A stretch of DNA of 6,101 nucleotides from JAAYYM01 sp964483395 (GCA_964483395.1 CAZABT010000138.1:1-6101); one strand, 5' to 3'. Shown: positions 1 through 5,962, numbered from the stretch's first letter. Numbers and translations: made by a program. The notes: a model not told the origin generated them from the sequence alone.

Positions 1-38
1 ACCACGTTACGAATCTTGTCAGTTGTGTAAACATTCAT
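1..38 (-). CDS. Elongation factor G-like GTPase, N-terminal fragment (runs off left edge)
   Basis: Reading the minus strand from the ATG at 38 gives MNVYTTDKIRNV and then the window ends. This resembles the N-terminus of the EF-G-like translational GTPases of Clostridia, which continue into a P-loop a few residues later. The P-loop itself is outside the window. A GGAGG Shine-Dalgarno (plus strand CCTCC, 48-52) lies 9 bases before the ATG, which supports the start, and a good promoter lies about 80 bases upstream. Only 12 complete codons are visible, so the assignment rests on a short match from memory. It could be canonical FusA or one of the EF-G paralogues common in this group, so I give no gene symbol. 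Confidence 0.55.
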   Translation of the reverse strand, partial: MNVYTTDKIRNV

Positions 39-114
39 ATTCAAGTTCCTCCAATGCTTTTTGTTATGACCGTTCCAGATTTCCGCAGTCATTTGGTTAA
101 CTACCCATGGTAAT

Positions 115-143
115 ATTGTAATAAAAAGAAATGCAAAATGCAA
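115..143 (-). promoter_or_regulatory. Sigma-A type promoter for the left-edge EF-G-like gene
   Basis: On the minus strand a -35 box TTGCAT (138-143) is followed by a 17-base spacer and a -10 box TACAAT (115-120). Spacing is ideal and each box has one mismatch to consensus. Transcription would start near 108 and leave a leader of about 70 bases before the ATG at 38. The -35 region contains the tandem ATGCAAA/ATGCAA on the plus strand. The call is sequence-based inference. Confidence 0.6.
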
Positions 144-193
144 GTTCTTTATACATATTTAACAAATTTATTAATTTATCACGTTGAAGCGTT

Positions 194-215
194 ACACTTT
201 AATGTATTTAAGTGT
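194..215. repeat. Inverted repeat abutting the aro promoter -35 box (possible operator)
   Basis: ACACTT (194-199) and AAGTGT (210-215) are perfect 6-base inverted arms separated by 10 bases, with arm centres 16 bases apart. The right arm overlaps the first T of TTGACA. This geometry would suit a dimeric regulator bound at the -35 region, but the arms are short and the region is AT-rich, so chance is possible. No known operator consensus was recognised. Confidence 0.3.
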
Positions 216-243
216 TGACAAGCATACGCGAACTCGCTAAAAT
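215..243 (+). promoter_or_regulatory. Sigma-A type promoter of the aromatic amino acid operon
   Basis: A perfect -35 TTGACA (215-220), a 17-base spacer and a -10 TAAAAT (238-243, one mismatch) make this the strongest promoter in the window. The bases upstream (about 150-180) are very AT-rich and could act as an UP element. The predicted start near 250 gives a leader of about 48 bases, too short for a T-box or a typical amino acid riboswitch. Regulation is therefore more likely at promoter level or by enzyme feedback. An inverted repeat touches the first base of the -35 box. Confidence 0.75.
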
Positions 244-297
244 GAATATCAACATTGAAGCAATATTGCTAAATCTAATCAAAGAGAGGCGAATCAT

Positions 298-1314
298 ATG
301 ATTATCGTAATGAAACCGGGGGCTTCCCCTGAAAATATCACTACCGTTGTCAACACCATACAGAAAAAAGGACTTGAAACACATCTGTCACAAGGTAAAG
401 AGGTTACCATCATCGGCGTTGTCGGTGATAAATCCAAGCTTGCCTATGACAACCTTGAAATATTTGAGGGTGTTGATAAAATCGTCCCTGTTACGGAAAG
501 CTACAAACTGTCAAACAAGAAATTTCATCCCGAACCGATCAACATTCATGTCGGAAATACCGTCATCGGTCCTGATACGCTTACGATTATGGCCGGTCCC
601 TGTGCTGTTGAAACAGAGGAGCAGCTTATGCTGATTGCACAAAATGTCAAAAAAGCCGGTGCTACGATTTTGCGCGGCGGTGCCTACAAGCCCCGCACCT
701 CTCCTTATGCCTTTCAGGGACTTGGTGAAGATGGTCTGCGTTATCTGCAGGAAGCAGGCAAAGAAACCGGTCTGGCAACCATCAGTGAGGTCATCAGTCT
801 GGATGCCATCAATGCTGCCGTAAAATATGTGGACATGATTCAGATTGGTGCCCGCAACATGCAGAATTTCTTTCTGCTCAAGGAAGCCGGCCATGCAGGT
901 CTTCCTGTACTGTTGAAGCGAGGTCTTTCCGCAACGATTGACGAATGGCTGAATGCTGCCGAATATATCATTTCAGAAGGGAATCCCAATGTCATCCTGT
1001 GTGAGCGCGGCATCCGTACCTTTGAGACAGCTACCAGAAATACACTGGATATCAGTGCGGTTCCGGTATTGAAGTCCAAGACCTATCTTCCGGTCATTGT
1101 AGACCCCTCCCACGCAACCGGTGTCAGAGCATATGTTTCACCCCTTTCCCGATCAGCCATAGCTGTCGGTGCCGACGGATTAATGATTGAGGTGCATAAC
1201 GACCCTGCCAATGCGCTCTCCGATGGCCCGCAGTCTCTGACCTTCCCACAGTTTGATGCTCTATGTGAGGAAATCAAACCATTCTGCAAACTGATGAACA
1301 GGAGTTTTTCATAA
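298..1314 (+). CDS. aroF: 3-deoxy-7-phosphoheptulonate (DAHP) synthase, type I-beta, with N-terminal regulatory domain
   Basis: This cytosolic enzyme condenses phosphoenolpyruvate and erythrose 4-phosphate to DAHP, the first step of the shikimate pathway. The 338-residue product has the same length as Thermotoga maritima DAHP synthase. As I recall that protein's metal ligands (Cys102, His272, Glu298, Asp309), the matching residues fall at the same numbers here: C102 in GPC, H272 in DPSHATG, E298 in GLMIEVH and D309. The substrate-binding KPRTSP motif is at 131-136. Residues 1-65 form the ferredoxin-like (ACT-like) domain that mediates tyrosine/phenylalanine feedback in this subfamily; the TIM barrel follows from about residue 80. 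The ATG at 298 is chosen because MIIVMKPGAS is the family N-terminus and GAGAGG (284-289) lies 8 bases upstream. It is the first gene of the operon, and its stop overlaps the next start by one base. The symbol aroF follows Gram-positive usage; aroA or aroG are also used. Confidence 0.95.
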   Translation: MIIVMKPGASPENITTVVNTIQKKGLETHLSQGKEVTIIGVVGDKSKLAYDNLEIFEGVDKIVPVTESYKLSNKKFHPEPINIHVGNTVIGPDTLTIMAGPCAVETEEQLMLIAQNVKKAGATILRGGAYKPRTSPYAFQGLGEDGLRYLQEAGKETGLATISEVISLDAINAAVKYVDMIQIGARNMQNFFLLKEAGHAGLPVLLKRGLSATIDEWLNAAEYIISEGNPNVILCERGIRTFETATRNTLDISAVPVLKSKTYLPVIVDPSHATGVRAYVSPLSRSAIAVGADGLMIEVHNDPANALSDGPQSLTFPQFDALCEEIKPFCKLMNRSFS

Positions 1315-2411
1315 TGGAAACAACAATCGGCTTTATTGGCCTTGGTCTGATCGGCGGTTCGATCGCCAAGGCATATAAAAAAGCAGTTTTGACGGCAACG
1401 GTGGTTGCCTATGATCCCGACCTGCATTCTCTGCTGGCTGCACAGAATGATGGCATTGTTGATGTCATATGTACCGATATCGATGATTCCTTTTGCAACT
1501 GTGACTTTATATTTCTATGTGCTCCGGTTCTGAAAAATGCCGGAGCCTTATGCCGTTTGACTTCTCTGATTTCTGACGGCTGCATTCTGACAGATGTCGG
1601 AAGCGTTAAGGGGAACATCATGAGCAGCGTATATTCCGCCGGTCTGTCAGAACACTTTATCGGTGGTCACCCTATGACCGGCTCTGAAAAATCCGGCTAC
1701 ATTCATTCCAGTGACCGGCTGTTGGAAAATGCTTATTATATTCTGACACCCGCAGAGCATGTACCACAGGAGTCCGTCATGCGGATGCAGTCTTTGGTCT
1801 CCTCTCTTGGTGCCATTCCGATCATTCTGGATGCTGCACAGCACGACCACGCCACCGGAGCGATCTCACATCTGCCGCATATTCTCGCGGCATCACTGGT
1901 CGACTTCGTTAAGGAACATGATAACAAGGAAGAGATCATGCGTACACTCGCGGCCGGCGGCTTCAAGGATATTACCCGGATAGCCTCCTCCTCTCCTGTG
2001 ATGTGGCAGGATATCTGCTTGACAAACAGTGCGCAAATTTGTACATTATTAGAAGACTATATTGCAAAATTGGACACTGTCCGACAGGGGATCCTGAAAC
2101 ACGACGCTTCCATGCTCTATGATTTTTTTGCAGAAGCCAAGGATTACCGTGATTCCATGCAGGATGCCTCTCTGGGTCCGATTAAGAAGGTATATGCGCT
2201 CTATTGTGATATTCCGGATCAGACCGGTATCATTGCCACAATTGCTTCCCTGCTTGCCGGACATGAAATCAGTATTAAAAATATCGGTATCATCCATAAC
2301 CGCGAATTTGAAGAGGGAGCTCTCAGAATAGAGTTTTATGATGAAATTGCTCTCCATGCTGCCGGATGGCTGCTGCGGGAAGAAAAATATACGATCTATG
2401 AACGCAACTGA
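1314..2411 (+). CDS. tyrA: Prephenate dehydrogenase with C-terminal ACT domain
   Basis: It oxidatively decarboxylates prephenate to 4-hydroxyphenylpyruvate using NAD(P)+, the committed step to tyrosine. The 365-residue product begins with a Rossmann dinucleotide motif GLGLIGG (9-15). The signature GGHPMTGSEKSG starts at residue 117. The equivalents of the Aquifex aeolicus catalytic and binding residues H147, E153, H217, R250 and W259 appear as H119, E125, H189 (SHLPH), R222 (DITRIA) and W231, with the same spacings. The ACT domain spans about 293-363 (DQTGIIATIASLL followed by the KNIGI strand) and probably binds tyrosine for feedback inhibition. There is no chorismate mutase domain, so this is a monofunctional enzyme. 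The start codon shares its A with the preceding stop (TAATG), and AGGAG (1300-1304) lies 9 bases upstream inside aroF, which implies translational coupling. Arogenate use cannot be excluded from sequence. Confidence 0.95.
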   Translation: METTIGFIGLGLIGGSIAKAYKKAVLTATVVAYDPDLHSLLAAQNDGIVDVICTDIDDSFCNCDFIFLCAPVLKNAGALCRLTSLISDGCILTDVGSVKGNIMSSVYSAGLSEHFIGGHPMTGSEKSGYIHSSDRLLENAYYILTPAEHVPQESVMRMQSLVSSLGAIPIILDAAQHDHATGAISHLPHILAASLVDFVKEHDNKEEIMRTLAAGGFKDITRIASSSPVMWQDICLTNSAQICTLLEDYIAKLDTVRQGILKHDASMLYDFFAEAKDYRDSMQDASLGPIKKVYALYCDIPDQTGIIATIASLLAGHEISIKNIGIIHNREFEEGALRIEFYDEIALHAAGWLLREEKYTIYERN

Positions 2412-2416
2412 AAGGA
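2411..2416 (+). promoter_or_regulatory. Ribosome binding site that fixes the aroA start
   Basis: AAAGGA begins on the last base of the tyrA stop codon and sits 8 bases before the ATG at 2425. The longer reading frame opening at 2338 lies inside tyrA and adds 29 residues with no resemblance to EPSP synthases. The ATG at 2425 is therefore the start. Confidence 0.75.
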
Positions 2417-2424
2417 TTTCTATT

Positions 2425-3711
2425 ATGATATTTAAAAAAGCAACCCGTCTGACCGGTGAAATCACCGTTCCCGGCGATAAATCCATTACACACAGAGCGG
2501 TTATGCTTGGAGCTTTAGCTACCGGCAAAACTGAAATACACAATTTTCTTTATGGGGCAGACTGTCTTTCTACGATCGAATGCTTTGAAAAACTGGGCGT
2601 TCAGGTGGAATCCTCCTCTGAAGCTGACGGCATCGTGACCATCCACGGAGTCGGTCTGCACGGTCTGCATGCTCCTGATGCTACACTTGATGTCGGGAAC
2701 AGCGGTACAACCATCCGTCTGATGTCCGGTATCCTTGCCGGGCAGCAATTTGACTCTGTGCTGACCGGAGACGGCTCTATTCAGCGACGTCCGATGCTCC
2801 GTATTATAGAACCTCTTTCTATGATGGGTGCAGATATATCCAGTGCATTGAATAACAATTGTGCTCCTCTGCAGATCAAAGGAAGGTTGCTTGACGGCAT
2901 ACATTATATGAGTCCTTATGATTCCGCACAGGTAAAATCCGCTGTACTCTTTGCAGGTCTATATGCCAACAGTAATACCTCGGTTACTGAAAAAAATGTA
3001 TCCCGCAACCATTCTGAACTGATGATTGATTATTTTGGCGGTGAAATTTACATGGAGAACACCACGATTACTGTCTGTCCTGAGCCTACCTTGGTCGGCC
3101 AGCGTGTGATCGTACCTGGAGACATCTCCTCCGCTGCTTATTTTATTGCGGCCGCACTGATTGTTCCGAATTCTGAAGTTCTGATCAAAAATGTCGGCAT
3201 TAATCCGACACGTAATGGAATGCTTCGTGTGGTTCAGGAAATGGGTGGGCATTTGGAAATATTAAATGAAAGCTTTGACGGAGAGCCTTTTGCCGATATA
3301 TTGGTCAAGTCCTCTGCCCTGCATGGTGTGATCATTGAAGGTTCTATCGTTCCAACCTTAATAGACGAACTTCCGATCATTGCTGTATTGGCTGCTTATG
3401 CGGAAGGACAAACTGTCATTCGTGATGCTGCAGAACTTCGTGTCAAGGAATCAGATCGTCTGGAAGCCATCGTTGACAATCTGTCCTCCATGGATGTGGA
3501 CATTACGCCGACGCCAGATGGCATGATCATCAACGGTGGCAAGCCTGTCAAAGGAGCTGTCATCGGTTCCAGACTGGATCATCGCATTGCCATGTCCTTT
3601 GCAATTGCCGCACTGGGTGCAGAGGGAAATACAGAAATCATTGGAAGTGAATGCGTCAAGATCTCCTATCCCGGATTCTATCAGGATCTTGAATCGTTGA
3701 TACAGAATTGA
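2425..3711 (+). CDS. aroA: 3-phosphoshikimate 1-carboxyvinyltransferase (EPSP synthase)
   Basis: It transfers the enolpyruvyl group of phosphoenolpyruvate to shikimate 3-phosphate, the sixth step of the shikimate pathway. The 428-residue length is normal for the family. Visible landmarks from M1: PGDKSITHR with K19, S20 and R24 for substrate binding; GNSGTTIR (91-98); RRP (121-123); SAQVK (167-171); RNHSE (194-198); PGDISSAAYF (231-240); NPTR (260-263); the catalytic pair D314 (LIDELP) and E342 (VKESDRL); and DHRIAM (385-390). The two-fold repeated inside-out alpha/beta barrel is consistent with this motif order. The protein looks Bacillus-like rather than Escherichia coli-like and matches the motif set used to define class II enzymes. 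It is the last gene of the operon, 13 bases after tyrA. Its final 56 bases are antisense to the enolase 3' end, and no terminator follows. Confidence 0.95.
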   Translation: MIFKKATRLTGEITVPGDKSITHRAVMLGALATGKTEIHNFLYGADCLSTIECFEKLGVQVESSSEADGIVTIHGVGLHGLHAPDATLDVGNSGTTIRLMSGILAGQQFDSVLTGDGSIQRRPMLRIIEPLSMMGADISSALNNNCAPLQIKGRLLDGIHYMSPYDSAQVKSAVLFAGLYANSNTSVTEKNVSRNHSELMIDYFGGEIYMENTTITVCPEPTLVGQRVIVPGDISSAAYFIAAALIVPNSEVLIKNVGINPTRNGMLRVVQEMGGHLEILNESFDGEPFADILVKSSALHGVIIEGSIVPTLIDELPIIAVLAAYAEGQTVIRDAAELRVKESDRLEAIVDNLSSMDVDITPTPDGMIINGGKPVKGAVIGSRLDHRIAMSFAIAALGAEGNTEIIGSECVKISYPGFYQDLESLIQN

Positions 3712-5140
3712 ACGAGAAACCAAGTTTTTCTTCAATCCTAAGCAGTTGATTATACTTTGCAACACGTTCCGCCCGACAGGGAGCTCCGGTTTTGATCTGT
3801 CCGGCATTGACAGCCACCGCCAGATCAGCAATAAATGTATCCTCTGTTTCGCCTGAACGATGTGAAATCACACAATGGTATCCATTCTTGTGTGCAATTT
3901 CAATTGCATCCATCGTTTCTGTCACGGTTCCGATCTGATTGACCTTAATCAAAATGGCATTGGCAACTCCCAGCTTGATTCCAGCCTCTAATCTCTTGTG
4001 ATTGGTCACAAAAAGATCATCTCCAACCAACTGTACACGATGCCCAAGCCTCTCGGTAAGTTCCTTCCAGCCGTCCCAATCATCCTCTGCCAGTCCATCC
4101 TCAATCGAACGAATCGGATATCTGTCCAGCAATTCCTCATAATAGGCAATCATTTCTGCCGTATCTCTTGTGATCTCACCCGCATCCGTTTCTCCGTCCG
4201 CTGCCGCGCGTTCCTCAAGACCATTCAAATCCCCTGCTTCATATGCGCCATCCGGCACAGAACCGTTGCGTTCCTGTTCCATTTTAATGATTTTGGTTTC
4301 TCCGGGAAAATGGTACATTCCATCCTCTTCACAATACAGTTCGCTTGCTGCTACATCCAATGCAAACTGAAAATCCTCACCCGGATGATAACCCGCTGCT
4401 TTGACTGCTTCCATCATCAATTCCAAAACTGCATGTGCATCCTTCAGATCCGGTGCAAAACCACCTTCATCCCCTACTCCGGTTGACAGTTCCTTTTCCT
4501 GCAGCAGTTTTTTCAGGTTATGGTACACTTCTGCACACATTCTCAACCCGTCCTGAAAGCTTTTCATGGATACCGGCATAATCATGAATTCCTGAAAATC
4601 CACCGTATTTTTTGCATGTGCTCCTCCGTTTAAAATATTCATCATCGGTATCGGAAGCAAATGCGCATTGCTGCCCCCAAGATACTGAAACAAATCCATT
4701 TCCAAGGCTGCCGCCGCTGCTCTTGCAGCTGCCATGGAAACTGCAAGCATTGCATTTGCGCCAAGATTGGCTTTACTGTCTGTACCATCCAGTTCTAACA
4801 TTGCTGCATCAATGTTACGCTGTTTCAGTGCATTCATTCCAATCAGCTTTTCGCGGATTTTCGTATTCACATTTTGGACTGCTTTTTTTACCCCCAACCC
4901 AAAATATCTGAGTTCACCATCTCGTAGTTCGACTGCCTCAAATCTGCCTGTACTGGCCCCTGAAGGAACTGCTGCACGTCCTGTATAGGTCTTACCGATC
5001 AGTCCCTGTCCCGCACTTTCTCTATGAGATACCAGCCTTTCAATTGCATTCACACATACCTCTGCCTCAAGTGTCGGATTTCCTCTGGAATCTAATATTT
5101 CCCTTGCATGTACATCTGTCACCATTAACTCTACACTCAT
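3656..5140 (-). CDS. eno: Enolase (phosphopyruvate hydratase) with internal insertions and atypical C-terminus
   Basis: This glycolytic enzyme interconverts 2-phosphoglycerate and phosphoenolpyruvate, the latter being a substrate of both aroF and aroA opposite. The start at 5140 (MSVELMVTDV) puts AREILDSRGNPT at 12-23, as in the family; AGGTG lies upstream at about 5149-5153. All active-site elements are present: H175 (NGGAHAKN), E184 (FQEFMIMP), E225 (GDEGGFAP), D262 (LDVAAS), E347 (SIEDGL), D374 (VGDDLFVTN), K399 (ILIKVNQIGT), H427 (SHRSGETED) and K450 (IKTGAP). The enzyme should be catalytically competent. The product is 494 residues against about 430 normally. The excess comes from about 18 extra residues near 33-50 and about 37 acidic residues near 284-320. 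The family-like part ends near IEEKLG (469-474). Residues 477-494 are encoded antisense to aroA. Starting further upstream, at 5236, would translate a terminator hairpin and is rejected. M38 of that longer frame (M6 here) is a possible alternative start. Confidence 0.93.
   Translation of the reverse strand: MSVELMVTDVHAREILDSRGNPTLEAEVCVNAIERLVSHRESAGQGLIGKTYTGRAAVPSGASTGRFEAVELRDGELRYFGLGVKKAVQNVNTKIREKLIGMNALKQRNIDAAMLELDGTDSKANLGANAMLAVSMAAARAAAAALEMDLFQYLGGSNAHLLPIPMMNILNGGAHAKNTVDFQEFMIMPVSMKSFQDGLRMCAEVYHNLKKLLQEKELSTGVGDEGGFAPDLKDAHAVLELMMEAVKAAGYHPGEDFQFALDVAASELYCEEDGMYHFPGETKIIKMEQERNGSVPDGAYEAGDLNGLEERAAADGETDAGEITRDTAEMIAYYEELLDRYPIRSIEDGLAEDDWDGWKELTERLGHRVQLVGDDLFVTNHKRLEAGIKLGVANAILIKVNQIGTVTETMDAIEIAHKNGYHCVISHRSGETEDTFIADLAVAVNAGQIKTGAPCRAERVAKYNQLLRIEEKLGFSFNSVSTIQDPDRIRDRRS
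4178..4304 (-). repeat. Enolase insertion flanked by 9-base direct repeats
   Basis: On the plus strand GTTTCTCCG occurs at 4188-4196 and again at 4296-4304, exactly 108 bases (36 codons) apart and in the same reading frame. Both copies encode Gly-Glu-Thr. They bracket residues of enolase that have no counterpart in typical family members. The segment is rich in Glu, Asp, Ala and Gly and lies between the LDVAAS metal-binding strand and the SIEDG strand, where a surface loop and helix normally sit. The repeats are seen directly; the idea that they mark an insertion or duplication junction is inference. Confidence 0.45.
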
Positions 5141-5189
5141 AATACACACCTGCCTTATATCATTCAGTCCCATGGCAAAATCCATGAGC

Positions 5190-5219
5190 CGTATAGACAG
5201 TATGTGTAAAAGAGCACAA
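5190..5219 (-). promoter_or_regulatory. Weak candidate promoter for enolase
   Basis: On the minus strand TTGTGC (5214-5219) and TATACG (5190-5195) are 18 bases apart. The -35 box overlaps the T-tract of the upstream terminator. Since that terminator should insulate enolase from the upstream gene, a promoter is expected in 5141-5217, but no strong match is present. A short inverted repeat, CATGG (5171-5175) with CCATG (5182-5186), lies between this promoter and the start codon. Confidence 0.3.
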
Positions 5220-5256
5220 AAAAATACCCCTGCCATTCTTTCAGGCAGAGGTATTT
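5218..5256 (-). terminator. Intrinsic terminator of the DUF805 gene
   Basis: On the minus strand a 13-base-pair stem (AAATACCTCTGCC pairing with GGCAGGGGTATTT, one G-U pair) encloses the 9-base loop TGAAAGAAT and runs into seven T residues. The stem begins 12 bases beyond the DUF805 stop. This is a textbook rho-independent terminator. It separates the small membrane protein gene from enolase. On the plus strand the hairpin is followed by only three T, so it is mainly one-directional. Confidence 0.85.
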
Positions 5257-5268
5257 ATGTAAATCATA

Positions 5269-5586
5269 TTAAGCATTCTTTGTCGGCATACATGTAAAGA
5301 TCAAAACAACGAGTGAGCCAATACCTGTCAGACAGAGAAGAATCCATAAAGGATTGTATCCTGCGTCTCTCAGTCTTCTGCATGTGATTGCAATGCCCGG
5401 AATCAATACCGCAAGGCTGTACAGATAGGAAAGAATATTATTTCCTATAATTCTGCTAATGATAGAGAAAATAATCCCAACAATGAAATTCGCCAGAACA
5501 TACCACCAAAATCCAGGTCTGTCTGTAACTCCGCCAAAATCTACATATCTTTTCCATGCTTCGGTATAACTGTCTACTAACTTCAT
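5269..5586 (-). CDS. DUF805 family small membrane protein
   Basis: The 105-residue product matches the DUF805 (YhaH-like) pattern. It has an N-terminal segment with Y/F-rich residues ending in RPGFWWYV (23-30), three hydrophobic membrane segments at about 27-47, 51-68 and 80-99, and the characteristic basic cytoplasmic motif RRLRDAGYNPLW (70-81) before the last segment. The family is found in bacterial inner membranes and its molecular function is unknown. The start at 5586 is fixed by AAAGGAGGT ending about 7 bases upstream, the best ribosome binding site in the window. The gene has its own promoter and terminator and so is monocistronic. It shows no functional link with its neighbours, and the length is near the family norm. 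Confidence 0.85.
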   Translation of the reverse strand: MKLVDSYTEAWKRYVDFGGVTDRPGFWWYVLANFIVGIIFSIISRIIGNNILSYLYSLAVLIPGIAITCRRLRDAGYNPLWILLCLTGIGSLVVLIFTCMPTKNA

Positions 5587-5658
5587 ACAACTACCTCCTT
5601 TTACCCCTGTGTTAATGTTTATGTGCCTTTAAGTTGAATATATTCCTTAACAACAATA

Positions 5659-5687
5659 AGTATAGACTAGAATGCAAAAAAAGGCAA
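5659..5687 (-). promoter_or_regulatory. Sigma-A type promoter of the DUF805 gene
   Basis: On the minus strand TTGCCT (5682-5687), a 17-base spacer containing a T-tract, and TATACT (5659-5664, one mismatch to TATAAT) form a good promoter. The predicted start near 5652 leaves a leader of about 65 bases before the ATG at 5586. Confidence 0.6.
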
Positions 5688-5767
5688 GATAAAATGGGGC
5701 ATACTCAGTTCTTCCCTCTTACGCAGTTCTTTCCCAACTCAAGCCGCATAATGTGAAAATCGTCCTA

Positions 5768-5796
5768 TTGTGTCGAATTCCAAATTGTGGTATTCT
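5768..5796 (+). promoter_or_regulatory. Candidate promoter for the right-edge gene
   Basis: TTGTGT (5768-5773), a 17-base spacer and TATTCT (5791-5796) give a moderate sigma-A match. Transcription from here would carry a long leader of about 165 bases with several inverted repeats. A second possible -10, a perfect TATAAT at 5891-5896, has only a poor -35 (TTACTT, 16 bases away) and is embedded in a palindrome. Either could be used. Confidence 0.4.
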
Positions 5797-5883
5797 ATAC
5801 TCACCTAAGCTATTCCGGCTGCTTCAGCCAATGTTTCATACTACAGAAGATAAAAAATTATTCAAGAATTACTTTTGTACACA

Positions 5884-5930
5884 GATACAGTATAATACTG
5901 CGTCTGTATCATACTACAATGCAGCATTGT
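5884..5930. repeat. Cluster of perfect and near-perfect palindromes before the right-edge gene
   Basis: CAGTAT-A-ATACTG (5888-5900) is a perfect 13-base palindrome with one central base and contains TATAAT. ACAATGC-A-GCATTGT (5916-5930) is a perfect 15-base palindrome, also centred on A, 29 bases away centre to centre. GATACAG (5884-5890) pairs with CTGTATC (5904-5910), and AGTATAATAC (5889-5898) matches the complement of 5906-5915 at 9 of 10 positions. One-base centres cannot form fully paired RNA hairpins, so protein-binding operators are the simpler reading. The longer arms could still form alternative leader hairpins. Confidence 0.5.
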
Positions 5931-5955
5931 GTTTGTGCTGCCAATCATTTATAAT

Positions 5956-5962
5956 GGAGGTG
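5956..5962 (+). promoter_or_regulatory. Ribosome binding site that defines a TTG start
   Basis: GGAGGTG lies 7 bases before the TTG at 5970 and is followed by an open frame to the window end. No ATG or GTG in this frame lies near it; the first in-frame ATG is at 6033, codon 22, without a comparable site. Confidence 0.65.

Noticed and set aside
244..297. T-box or riboswitch in the aro leader
   Set aside because: The leader from the predicted start is only about 48 bases and contains no recognisable conserved motif or terminator hairpin.
2338..2424. 29-residue N-terminal extension of EPSP synthase inside tyrA
   Set aside because: The extension resembles no EPSP synthase; AAAGGA and the ATG at 2425 give the normal 428-residue length.
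3711..3830. Possible terminator after aroA (GAGAAA/TTTCTT and GGAGCTCC followed by GGTTTT)
   Set aside because: Stems are only 4-5 pairs, poorly placed, and the T-tracts are short; both lie in enolase coding sequence.
3998..4486. 162-residue plus-strand frame opposite enolase
   Set aside because: It is the antisense shadow of well-conserved enolase codons, with no ribosome binding site and no recognisable domain.
5141..5236. N-terminal extension of enolase by 32 residues, to a start at 5236
   Set aside because: It would translate the terminator stem and T-tract, has no supporting ribosome binding site, and the family N-terminus begins at the ATG at 5140.
5927..5955. TTGTGT-17-TATAAT promoter immediately before the right-edge gene
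   Set aside because: The boxes and spacing are excellent, but transcription would begin near 5962, removing most of the strong GGAGGTG site that the gene appears to use. A leaderless transcript is possible but less likely.
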